This document shows positions 23,462 to 29,794 of a stretch of DNA of 44,661 nucleotides, piece by piece. The position numbers and the translations under genes are program-made. The notes under the pieces were generated by a model. It did not search any database. It saw only the letters and a program-made list of their open reading frames with translations, and had not been told where the DNA came from. Source of the DNA: Candidatus Pacearchaeota archaeon (GTDB lineage Archaea > Nanobdellota > Nanobdellia > Pacearchaeales > GW2011-AR1); assembly GCA_017608305.1 (NCBI GenBank), contig JAFCGC010000009.1, positions 1 through 44,661 of the forward strand, read 5' to 3'. Positions within the stretch are counted from its first letter, which is position 1; every line of letters starts with the position of its first letter.

Positions 23462-23481
23462 TATATTGTACATTATATATT

Positions 23482-24435
23482 ATGAAGCATAATTTAAAGA
23501 TTACATTTATTTTGCTAGGAATGTTTCTAATAACACAATTTATTGGATTAACTGTGCTTCATGCAGATCCTTTTAATATGGTTGTTGTGATTGATGGAGA
23601 AGAACAAAAAATTTTAAATCCTGCTCTTTCTTGGCTCCACCCCCCAGAAGCTGAAAAAGAAACAGATTTTTTCACAAAGTTTTTACCTTCGATAATAATA
23701 GCATTCATAATCGCAGTTTCTCTCTTATTTTTACTGAGTAAATTTAAATTAGAATTTATTTTGAAAACATGGTTTTTTCTTGTTGTGGCTTTTGCTATGT
23801 GGTTAACAATCTATGCCTTTGAAATTTTAGTTCCTTGGACAATTTCTGCAACAACAGCTTTGATTATTCCTACAATTATTGTTCTTCCTTTAGCAGTTAT
23901 TAAAATTTTTGGAAGAAATTTTTTAATACATAATATAACTGAATTTTTAATTTATCCAGGAATTGCTGTTGTTTTTGTTCCTATCTTGAATTTTTGGTCT
24001 ATAATTGTACTCTTAATTATTATTTCTCTTTATGATATGTGGGCTGTTTGGAGGTCAAAACTCATGGAAAAAATGGCAAAATATCAAATAAACAAATTAA
24101 AGATTTTTTCAGGTTTTTTTGTGCCTTATGCTTCTGATAGTGTAAGGGCTAAATTAAAAAAAATGAAAAAACTAAAAAAATATAAGTTAAAAAAAGAAAA
24201 AATTAGGCTAGATGTAGCTATTTTAGGTGGAGGAGACATTGTTTTTCCAATAATCACTGCAGGAGTGGTTTTGGCTGCCTTTGGATTTATAGCTTCTTTA
24301 TTTGTAATAGCAGGAGCAACTCTTGGATTAGCTACTCTATTCTTTATGGCTGAAAAGAAAAAATTCTATCCTGCAATGCCTTTTATCACTGGAGGAATTT
24401 TCCTAGGAATTTTACTTAATTACCTGATTTTTTAA
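23482..24435 (+). CDS. presenilin/SPP-like intramembrane aspartyl protease
   Basis: Multi-pass membrane protein with the three hallmarks of the A22/presenilin-SPP family: YD in LYDMWAV (Asp about residue 185), GxGD as LGGGDIVFP (Asp about 252) and a PAL-like PAMP near 297-300. The order and spacing fit, and a basic, lysine-rich cytoplasmic loop separates the two catalytic helices. It probably cleaves single-pass membrane proteins or leftover signal peptides. Its 3' end overlaps the convergent gene by 24 nt. Confidence 0.9.
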   Translation: MKHNLKITFILLGMFLITQFIGLTVLHADPFNMVVVIDGEEQKILNPALSWLHPPEAEKETDFFTKFLPSIIIAFIIAVSLLFLLSKFKLEFILKTWFFLVVAFAMWLTIYAFEILVPWTISATTALIIPTIIVLPLAVIKIFGRNFLIHNITEFLIYPGIAVVFVPILNFWSIIVLLIIISLYDMWAVWRSKLMEKMAKYQINKLKIFSGFFVPYASDSVRAKLKKMKKLKKYKLKKEKIRLDVAILGGGDIVFPIITAGVVLAAFGFIASLFVIAGATLGLATLFFMAEKKKFYPAMPFITGGIFLGILLNYLIF

Positions 24436-24756
24436 AATCTTTTTTTCTTCCTCTTCTTCTTTTTTATTTTGATATTCACACCAATTCTCTAATTCCTCTC
24501 TTGTTGTGTCTTCAACATCATATACTTGGTGTGTATCTAGTTTATTATCTTTTTCTTGTAGAGCCCATTTTCTGCGTCCTCCTTTTTTATAACCAACAAT
24601 ACTTAGAGGATTTATTGTTACAATTCCATCTTCTAAATTTTTAATTTTTCCTCCAAAAGATTGTCCAGATAGAGCATATAAAATTTTATATTGACCTACA
24701 TCACTTTCATCTACTAATGTTTTAGTTTTTTTAGCTCCAAATTCATTATTTTCCAT
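24412..24756 (-). CDS. hypothetical soluble protein, 114 aa
   Basis: Not recognised. The middle looks beta-rich (QYKILYALSGQSFGGKIKNLEDGIVTINPLSIVGY) and the C-terminus is a charged helix with a run of Glu and Lys. A TATA-like box (AGATTTTTAAAC on minus, 24777-24788) sits about 26 nt before the ATG, supporting a leaderless transcript. It overlaps the 3' end of the protease gene. Confidence 0.7.
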   Translation of the reverse strand: MENNEFGAKKTKTLVDESDVGQYKILYALSGQSFGGKIKNLEDGIVTINPLSIVGYKKGGRRKWALQEKDNKLDTHQVYDVEDTTREELENWCEYQNKKEEEEEKKILKNQVIK

Positions 24757-24827
24757 AATTAGTTGATTTGATATTAGTTTAAAAATCTTTCTGTAATGTT
24801 CTTACTCCAAGAAGGTAACAAAACCAT

Positions 24828-24841
24828 AAGCTTTATAAAGG
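24828..24841 (+). promoter_or_regulatory. promoter of the TrmB operon
   Basis: AAGCTTTATAAAGG contains the palindromic TATA box CTTTATAAAG, 28 nt before the ATG at 24864. This spacing favours that ATG over the upstream TTG. Confidence 0.6.
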
Positions 24842-24863
24842 GTTTTGGATATATTTGGATACT

Positions 24864-25181
24864 ATGGCAGAAAAGAAAAAACTAAATCTGAAGAGAAATG
24901 CAGAAGCTAAAAGAAAAATAACTGTAAAGATTGATAAACCAACCAGAAAATTCAAGGCTGTGGATCACGATCTTTCAACAATTAAAAATTTAGCAAGCAA
25001 AACCATTCATAATTTAAAAGATGAAGAAGGAGTGATTGTGTTTCCTAATAAAGGAAGAGGAGCATTTCAATATCTTTTACCTGTTGATGAATATAAAATA
25101 ACTCTTACTACAGAAGATTCAAGTTATGATTTAAGTGCTTTTTATACAGAATTAACTAAATCTGGATATATAATCAAGTAA
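24864..25181 (+). CDS. hypothetical basic protein, 105 aa, first gene of the TrmB operon
   Basis: Not recognised. A basic N-terminus (KKKLNLKRNAEAKRKITVKIDKPTRKFK) precedes a compact domain ending LTKSGYIIK, with EEGVIVFPNKGRGAFQYLLPVDEY in the middle. It may bind nucleic acid, but no motif proves it. The ORF track begins at a TTG (24855); the ATG at 24864 fits the TATA spacing. The next gene starts one base after its stop. Confidence 0.75.
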   Translation: MAEKKKLNLKRNAEAKRKITVKIDKPTRKFKAVDHDLSTIKNLASKTIHNLKDEEGVIVFPNKGRGAFQYLLPVDEYKITLTTEDSSYDLSAFYTELTKSGYIIK

Positions 25182-25182
25182 A

Positions 25183-25461
25183 ATGACAGAAAAATATAGT
25201 TTTTTTGCAATTATAAGTGAAGATAAAGGTGGAAAAATAAAAGTGGGGATTGGATATACGAGTGATCAAATATATAGGACCTCTTCAGTTGTAACTAAAA
25301 ATGTTTCTGAAATGGTTTTATATGATAAAAAAATAAATTCAGAGCAATTTGACCTAGTAAGTGCGGAAAGAGAAAAACTTGAAGGAAAACCATTTAATGA
25401 GGTTGAGGGTAGAGTTAATTCTCTTATAAATAAATTAGATGAGATAAATAAAAAATGTTAG
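25183..25461 (+). CDS. hypothetical protein, 92 aa, second gene of the TrmB operon
   Basis: Not recognised. It begins with a strand-rich part (YSFFAIISEDKGGKIKVGIGYTSDQIYRTSSV) and ends in a helix. It has no membrane segment and a single terminal cysteine. It overlaps the TrmB start by 7 nt, so translation is coupled. Confidence 0.75.
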   Translation: MTEKYSFFAIISEDKGGKIKVGIGYTSDQIYRTSSVVTKNVSEMVLYDKKINSEQFDLVSAEREKLEGKPFNEVEGRVNSLINKLDEINKKC

Positions 25462-26234
25462 TAAAACAAGAGCTTATCAATAAAATCAAAGATTATTTTG
25501 ATTTGAATGTTTATGAAACAAAAGTTTGGTTAGCTTTGCTTGGAAAAGGAGTTGCTTCTGCTGGTGAAGTTGCTGAAATTTCAAGAGTTCCTAGAAGTAG
25601 AACCTATGATGTTCTTGAAAGCTTAGAGAAAAAAGGATTTGCAATTATTAAATTAGGTAAACCGGTTAAATATCTTGGTGTTAAACCCCACATGATTTTA
25701 GAAAAACTAAAAAATAATGTTAAAAAAAATGCAGAAGAAAAAATAGACAGTCTTTCAAATATCAAAGAAACACAAGAATTTACACAACTTGAAAATCTTT
25801 ACAAGCAAGGAATAGATCCTGTTAAAAGAGAAGATATTTCTGCAGCATTAAAAGGAAGATCAAATATTTCAAATCATCTTAGAGAAGTCTTACAAAATGC
25901 TAACAAAGAAATTATAGTTTGTACAAATGCTGAGGAAATGAATCTTAAAATTAAACTTTTTCAACAAACTTTTGATCTTTTGAAAAAACAAAATGTAAGA
26001 ATAAAACTAGCTTTATCTGGGGAGAATGATTTAATAAAGAAAATTGCTGATAGATTAAATTTAAAAATAAAACAAGTTAATATTGATGCAAAGTTTTTTA
26101 TTGTAGATAAAAAAGAAATTATGTTTTATCTATCAAAAGATGGGGGCAATGAAGATGTTGCAATCTGGTTAAATTCAGAATTTTTTGTACAAGCTTTTGC
26201 AGCTTTGTTCGAGAAAGCAATGGGGGGCAAATAA
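25455..26234 (+). CDS. TrmB-family transcriptional regulator
   Basis: The N-terminal winged helix-turn-helix (about residues 10-80) has the TrmB pattern YETKVWLALLGKGVASAGEVAEISRVPRSRTYDVLESLEKKGF. The C-terminal half is the PLD-like sensor domain (NANKEIIVCTNAEEMNLKIKLFQQTFDLLKKQNVRIKLAL). TrmB proteins usually sense sugars or other metabolites and control transport or metabolic genes. None is adjacent; the companions are three small unknown proteins. Start at an ATG inside the previous gene's last codons. Autoregulation through the palindromic TATA region is possible. Confidence 0.9.
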   Translation: MLVKQELINKIKDYFDLNVYETKVWLALLGKGVASAGEVAEISRVPRSRTYDVLESLEKKGFAIIKLGKPVKYLGVKPHMILEKLKNNVKKNAEEKIDSLSNIKETQEFTQLENLYKQGIDPVKREDISAALKGRSNISNHLREVLQNANKEIIVCTNAEEMNLKIKLFQQTFDLLKKQNVRIKLALSGENDLIKKIADRLNLKIKQVNIDAKFFIVDKKEIMFYLSKDGGNEDVAIWLNSEFFVQAFAALFEKAMGGK

Positions 26235-26235
26235 A

Positions 26236-26439
26236 ATGCCAATAGAATATAAGCAACAAATAACTGTAGAAAAAGCCATAGAAAATGAGTTTGATGAGGG
26301 GCCTAAATGTGAATATAGAAGTCTTCAGTCTATTATTCCTTCTTTAAAATTATCACCTAGTCAGAGAATTTGTCCTCTTGAAAATACACCATGTATCTTA
26401 GGAGATGAATATATTGGGGTTTGTAAGTGCCTAAAATAA
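26236..26439 (+). CDS. small cysteine-rich protein, 67 aa
   Basis: Five cysteines are visible: one in KCEYR, then ICP...PC...VCKC in the last 24 residues, a spacing that could bind zinc or an Fe-S cluster. No family is recognised. The ATG at 26236 follows the TrmB stop by one base; the ORF track's longer version starts inside TrmB and is a frame artefact. It is the last gene of the four-gene operon. Confidence 0.75.
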   Translation: MPIEYKQQITVEKAIENEFDEGPKCEYRSLQSIIPSLKLSPSQRICPLENTPCILGDEYIGVCKCLK

Positions 26440-26587
26440 AATCTCAAGTAAATTACTAAAAATAGTAGGATTAACAACTCTCCTTCTTTTATTGCCTTTT
26501 TCAGTTAAGTTTAGGGCAGAAAATAATTATAGTGCAGATAAACAAAAATATGAAAGCAAAATTCCTACTTCAGAATATTTAGACTAG
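26435..26587 (+). pseudogene. open frame with secretory signal but no start codon
   Basis: Directly after the Cys-rich gene, one frame encodes KLLKIVGLTTLLLLPFSVKF followed by a short polar tail, which looks like a signal peptide. It has no ATG, GTG or TTG before the hydrophobic stretch and ends at TAG inside the 3' end of the CCA gene. It could be a degraded gene, a product of an ATC or AAT-proximal unusual start, or chance. Confidence 0.25.
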
Positions 26588-27851
26588 TTATGTGCATTTC
26601 TTTTAGTTTTTTCTTGTTTTTTTTTGACCACTCTTTTAGAAATTCTTCGAGTGTAAAGTCAACAATCTCTTTTGAATAAATCTTTCCTTTTTTTGTAAAA
26701 TATATTGGATGTTTTTTCTTAAATGCCTGCACATTATCACTATCTTTCATCAAGGGACCTCCAATTAATACTTCTTTTTTAGGTTTAGTTACAAAATAAT
26801 ATCTAGCGGCCTTTTTTTCATTGTAGTTAAATCCTTTATCTTTAATATTAAAATATTTTTCAATTTCCTTAGTTAAATGATTATAGAACTTGAATAACTT
26901 GCTTCCAGCAACATCTCCTTCTTGTTTATCTGTGCTAGTTTCTATTAAAATAAACTCGCATTTTTTGCTCTCAGCTTCTTTTTTTATTTTGTCTAGATCT
27001 GTTTTTTTAGGCTGAAATGCTTCTTCACTAGGATTTGCAAGAAAACCCTTACAGTCTTCTTTGAATTTTTCAAAAGTTTCTTTTGAAAGAGCAGCTAAGG
27101 CATTTCTTTGTTTATAGGTAGGATCGATTAAAATTATTGGAGAAATTAATTTAGATGAATTTAAATCCATTAACACTGTTTTTTTATTTTTATAATGTCT
27201 TTCACTATCCACTATTATTTTTTCTTCTTTTGATTTGGTAACGGCTTTGATGAATTTCAAAAAGCCTTTATAGTGATAGACTAATAATTCTAGCGCATAT
27301 CCTGAAAATCCATTAATATAAGATTCTGCCCCATAACAATGGTTAGCATAACAAAAAGCTTTTGCTAACATTATTTCATCAAGGATTTTTTTTGATTTTA
27401 CTTTTCTTTTAATATAGTTTACATGGGAGTAAGATAAATCAGTAATGTTTTCAGCTTCTTTTGGAGTCTTGATTTTAATTACAGGCACAATTTCAATAAA
27501 GACATTTTCTTTAATTTTAATTTGAAAATAATCCCTAGACCCATGAACCATTATAGTCTCCCCTATATCTTTAATTATCTTTTCAGTTATACTAGAAATT
27601 TCATTTGTATCATATTTTTTATCAAATCTAATAAAAACATCAATATCATATTTATTTTTTTTAATAACTGTTTTTTTTGCAAAACTTCCCCCGACAAAAA
27701 TTTCTGCATTTATTCCAGATTTTTTTATTCTATCCTCAATTTTTTGAATAAAATTATCTACAAAATTTTGAATATCTTGAAACTCTTGCTCAGATGGCTT
27801 AACACTCTTAAGAACTTGTTTTAAAATAGAATTAAAGGAGAGTTTTTTCAT
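26565..27851 (-). CDS. cca: CCA-adding enzyme (class I tRNA nucleotidyltransferase)
   Basis: Adds or repairs the CCA 3' end of tRNA. The class I (archaeal) nucleotidyltransferase motif is GGSFAKKT...KYDIDVFIRF at about residues 54-75, with both catalytic aspartates in DID. FSGYALELLVYHY near 180 is the central-domain motif, and the archaeal-specific C-terminal segment RYYFVTKPKKEVLIGGP is present near 357-373. Length of 428 aa is close to the family's 435-450. TATA box at 27870-27885 fits a leaderless start. Confidence 0.95.
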   Translation of the reverse strand: MKKLSFNSILKQVLKSVKPSEQEFQDIQNFVDNFIQKIEDRIKKSGINAEIFVGGSFAKKTVIKKNKYDIDVFIRFDKKYDTNEISSITEKIIKDIGETIMVHGSRDYFQIKIKENVFIEIVPVIKIKTPKEAENITDLSYSHVNYIKRKVKSKKILDEIMLAKAFCYANHCYGAESYINGFSGYALELLVYHYKGFLKFIKAVTKSKEEKIIVDSERHYKNKKTVLMDLNSSKLISPIILIDPTYKQRNALAALSKETFEKFKEDCKGFLANPSEEAFQPKKTDLDKIKKEAESKKCEFILIETSTDKQEGDVAGSKLFKFYNHLTKEIEKYFNIKDKGFNYNEKKAARYYFVTKPKKEVLIGGPLMKDSDNVQAFKKKHPIYFTKKGKIYSKEIVDFTLEEFLKEWSKKNKKKLKEMHITSLNILK

Positions 27852-27869
27852 AAAAATATAAATAGAATA

Positions 27870-27885
27870 GGATTTATATATTTTT
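27870..27885 (-). promoter_or_regulatory. cca promoter
   Basis: The minus strand reads AAAAATATATAAATCC, about 25 nt before the ATG of the CCA enzyme. Confidence 0.55.
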
Positions 27886-27893
27886 GTTAATAA

Positions 27894-28310
27894 TTATTCA
27901 ATCTTTTTACCGGGCTCTTGGATATCTTCTATTTCTTTCATACTCTTATTGAGGGTGGTGGCCAAATCAATGATGTATTTTCCCTCTTCTAATTTATAGA
28001 TTAAAGGCCTATCTTTTCTAAATAAATTAACAAGATCAATTTCGAATTTTCCTTCCCCAGTTGACCTTACAGACTCTAAATCTAAGATAACTGGTGCATC
28101 TTCTTCAGGAATTCCTGCTATTTCTCTAATATCTTTTTCAATTGTTCCTTTTTGTGCTTCAGGTATCTCAATAGGAGTTTCTTTTATTTTTTCTAATTGA
28201 TCGTCCCTTAAGTAAAAAAAAAAATGTCCATTACATTCAGCACATCCTTCTAATAATTCTTTACTCCCTGCAGGAATAATTCGTGAGCATTTTACACATT
28301 GGTGTGGCAT
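27894..28310 (-). CDS. oapC: OapC-like zinc-ribbon protein (DUF2072)
   Basis: The N-terminus MPHQCVKCSRIIPAGSKELLEGCAECNGHFFFY is a two-CxxC zinc ribbon typical of archaeal DUF2072 proteins, named OapC in haloarchaea because the oap genes lie beside a replication origin there. The C-terminal part contains GEGKFEIDLVNLFRKDRPLIYKLEEGKYIIDL, also family-like. Length is 138 aa. It lies downstream of oapB and oapA, separated from oapB by a palindrome-rich 274-bp gap with its own TATA box. Molecular function is unknown. Confidence 0.85.
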   Translation of the reverse strand: MPHQCVKCSRIIPAGSKELLEGCAECNGHFFFYLRDDQLEKIKETPIEIPEAQKGTIEKDIREIAGIPEEDAPVILDLESVRSTGEGKFEIDLVNLFRKDRPLIYKLEEGKYIIDLATTLNKSMKEIEDIQEPGKKIE

Positions 28311-28323
28311 TTTTCAATTTTGC

Positions 28324-28337
28324 AAATTTATTATACC
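28324..28337 (-). promoter_or_regulatory. oapC promoter
   Basis: The minus strand reads GGTATAATAAATTT about 20 nt before the oapC ATG. It is abutted upstream by the inverted repeat CCAATA-ACAA-TATTGG. Confidence 0.5.
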
Positions 28338-28368
28338 AATAACAATATTGGAGGATGCCATTGGCATC
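28336..28368. repeat. two adjacent inverted repeats between oapC and oapB
   Basis: CCAATA-ACAA-TATTGG (28336-28351) and GATGCCA-T-TGGCATC (28354-28368) are both perfect and only 2 bp apart. They lie between the divergent TATA boxes of oapC and the 46-aa ORF, a good position for a regulator or initiator protein. Confidence 0.6.
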
Positions 28369-28380
28369 TTTTAAATTGAC

Positions 28381-28392
28381 AAATTTTATAAT
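28381..28392 (+). promoter_or_regulatory. TATA-like box for the 46-aa ORF
   Basis: AAATTTTATAAT lies about 35 nt before the ATG at 28423. Confidence 0.35.
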
Positions 28393-28422
28393 GAAAAAAA
28401 GTAGTTTAACTTAATAAATTTA

Positions 28423-28563
28423 ATGGTGTTTATTGGTGTGTTTTATTTTTCTCTTTATCTGAATCCATCAGAGGCATTAAAAGATTCAGCTTCACAGAAT
28501 AAAAAAAGGAAGATTCATAAGACAAAAAGTAAACTTTTAGCTCATTTGCATAAATCCAAATGA
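28423..28563 (+). CDS. small basic protein, 46 aa, in the oapB-oapC gap
   Basis: Not in the ORF track. The frame starts with a hydrophobic stretch (VFIGVFYFSLYL) and ends in a strongly basic tail (NKKRKIHKTKSKLLAHLHKSK). It has an upstream TATA-like box and a perfect hairpin with a T-run that starts at its stop codon, so it looks like a complete transcription unit. An inverted repeat CTGAATC/GATTCAG lies within it. Coding status is unproven; it could instead be a structured RNA. Confidence 0.45.
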   Translation: MVFIGVFYFSLYLNPSEALKDSASQNKKRKIHKTKSKLLAHLHKSK

Positions 28564-28583
28564 AAGAAACCTTGGTTTCTTTT
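28563..28583. terminator. hairpin terminator between convergent ORFs
   Basis: AAAGAAACC-TT-GGTTTCTTT is a perfect 9-bp inverted repeat followed by a further T. It sits exactly between the stop of the 46-aa ORF and the stop of convergent oapB, so it could serve either strand. Confidence 0.6.
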
Positions 28584-28584
28584 A

Positions 28585-28992
28585 TCAATTCAACATTAAT
28601 TCAATCTTCTTAGGATTTCTTTTAATTTCCTTAACAATAGTCGCAGGACCAATAATTGTGATTGCTCCAAGATCTCCTCCTGCTAGAGCATTAGCAATTC
28701 CTTGTTTCATTTTTGTAAAATAACTTTGATTGTTTCCATTTCCAGAAATAACTGCAAGTTCTATTCCACTAAAATTTTTTACATGCCCGATCATGGCCAT
28801 TGTGTCTTCAATAAGCCTTGTTTCTTCATCTGGTTTTAATTTTCCTTGAAGAATTAAAATATTTTGTCCAAATATAATTGTTAAAATTTTTTTTATTCTT
28901 TCAGTACTATTAAGATCTCTAATTTCTGAATAAGGGAGAAATTGAATTGCGAATCCCTTTATCTTCCTTAATTTTTTCTTTTTTTTCACCAT
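28585..28992 (-). CDS. oapB: OapB-like protein (DUF2073)
   Basis: Archaeal DUF2073/OapB family, recognised from its composition and its position between an Era-like GTPase and a DUF2072 zinc ribbon. Segments include KGFAIQFLPYSEIRDLNSTERIKKIL and GGDLGAITIIGPATIVKEIKRNP. Length is 135 aa with a basic N-terminus (KKKKKLRKIK). Function unknown; in haloarchaea the oap genes flank an origin. TATA-rich sequence at about 29005-29025 provides a promoter separate from oapA. Confidence 0.85.
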   Translation of the reverse strand: MVKKKKKLRKIKGFAIQFLPYSEIRDLNSTERIKKILTIIFGQNILILQGKLKPDEETRLIEDTMAMIGHVKNFSGIELAVISGNGNNQSYFTKMKQGIANALAGGDLGAITIIGPATIVKEIKRNPKKIELMLN

Positions 28993-29070
28993 CTTTTTCC
29001 CCTGATATTATATAATATATTTAATCCTTTTTAACTTTTACTTTTGGATTTTTTGTAAAGTTTGGTTTGG

Positions 29071-29089
29071 GAACCTTTTCAAAAGGTTC
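29071..29089. repeat. 19-bp palindrome GAACCTTTTCAAAAGGTTC
   Basis: Perfect 9-bp arms around one central base, two bases downstream of the oapA stop codon and upstream of the oapB promoter. It may be a terminator for oapA or a protein binding site. Confidence 0.55.
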
Positions 29090-29091
29090 AT

Positions 29092-29736
29092 TTATTTTAC
29101 CTTTTTGGATAATTTAAATATTGACTCATAAAACTCTTCTAAATTTTTTCCATGTTTTGCACTTATACCCACAACTTCATATTCTGGAAATGCAACTTCA
29201 ATTTTTTTAACTTCTGCTTTTTTCAAATCTATTTTATTAGCCACAATTAATACTGGAATTTTTCTTGCCACTAAATTTCCTATTATTGTGATATTAACTT
29301 GATTATAAGGATTTTCAGTAGCATCTAAAACAATGACTACCACATCCATATCATCTAACCATTTAATACTCTCAACAACTCCTTGAGTTGCCTCTTTTGC
29401 TCTTTTTTTGGCTTCTTTTTTCTTCATTTTATATTTTAAAAAATCTTCATAATCTATTTTTGTAGCAATTCCTGGAGTATCAATCATTTTAAATACCATT
29501 TTTTTACCCTTGTAGTCTATTTCAACTTTTTCTTTAAATTGAATTGTTCTTGTTTCATGTGGGATTTTACTGACACTTCCTATTTCTTCTCCTGTAAAAT
29601 CTTTACAAATTCTATTTGCCAAACTTGTTTTTCCAGCATTTGGAGGTCCATAAAATCCTAATTTTATGCTCTTTTTCTCTCTGAACATATTAGAAAAAAT
29701 CTTCTTAAAGAAATTTTTTACTATTTTGATTACCAT
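29092..29736 (-). CDS. oapA: Era-like GTPase OapA
   Basis: Small Ras/Era-type GTPase. G1 is GPPNAGKTS near residues 30-38, G3 is DTPG near 86-89, and G4 is NKID near 166-169, with SAKHGKNLEEF as a G5-like end. A basic amphipathic N-terminus (KIVKNFFKKIFSNMFREKK) could touch membrane or RNA. Length 214 aa. With oapB and oapC downstream it reproduces the conserved archaeal trio. The TATA box at 29756-29770 gives a leaderless start. Confidence 0.88.
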   Translation of the reverse strand: MVIKIVKNFFKKIFSNMFREKKSIKLGFYGPPNAGKTSLANRICKDFTGEEIGSVSKIPHETRTIQFKEKVEIDYKGKKMVFKMIDTPGIATKIDYEDFLKYKMKKKEAKKRAKEATQGVVESIKWLDDMDVVVIVLDATENPYNQVNITIIGNLVARKIPVLIVANKIDLKKAEVKKIEVAFPEYEVVGISAKHGKNLEEFYESIFKLSKKVK

Positions 29737-29755
29737 AATATAATTTCACCTTCCA

Positions 29756-29770
29756 GCTTTATAAATATTT
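29756..29770 (-). promoter_or_regulatory. oapA promoter
   Basis: The minus strand reads AAATATTTATAAAGC about 25 nt before the oapA ATG. Confidence 0.6.
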
Positions 29771-29794
29771 CATCACTTTTTTATAACTATTGGA

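Noticed and set aside
26185-26235. Upstream extension of the Cys-rich small protein
   Set aside because: It overlaps the TrmB C-terminus in another frame; the ATG at 26236 follows the TrmB stop by one base as in the rest of the operon.
28311-28584. Replication origin called outright from the oap genes
   Set aside because: No ORB-like repeats and no orc1/cdc6 gene are in the window, so only a check is proposed rather than a feature.
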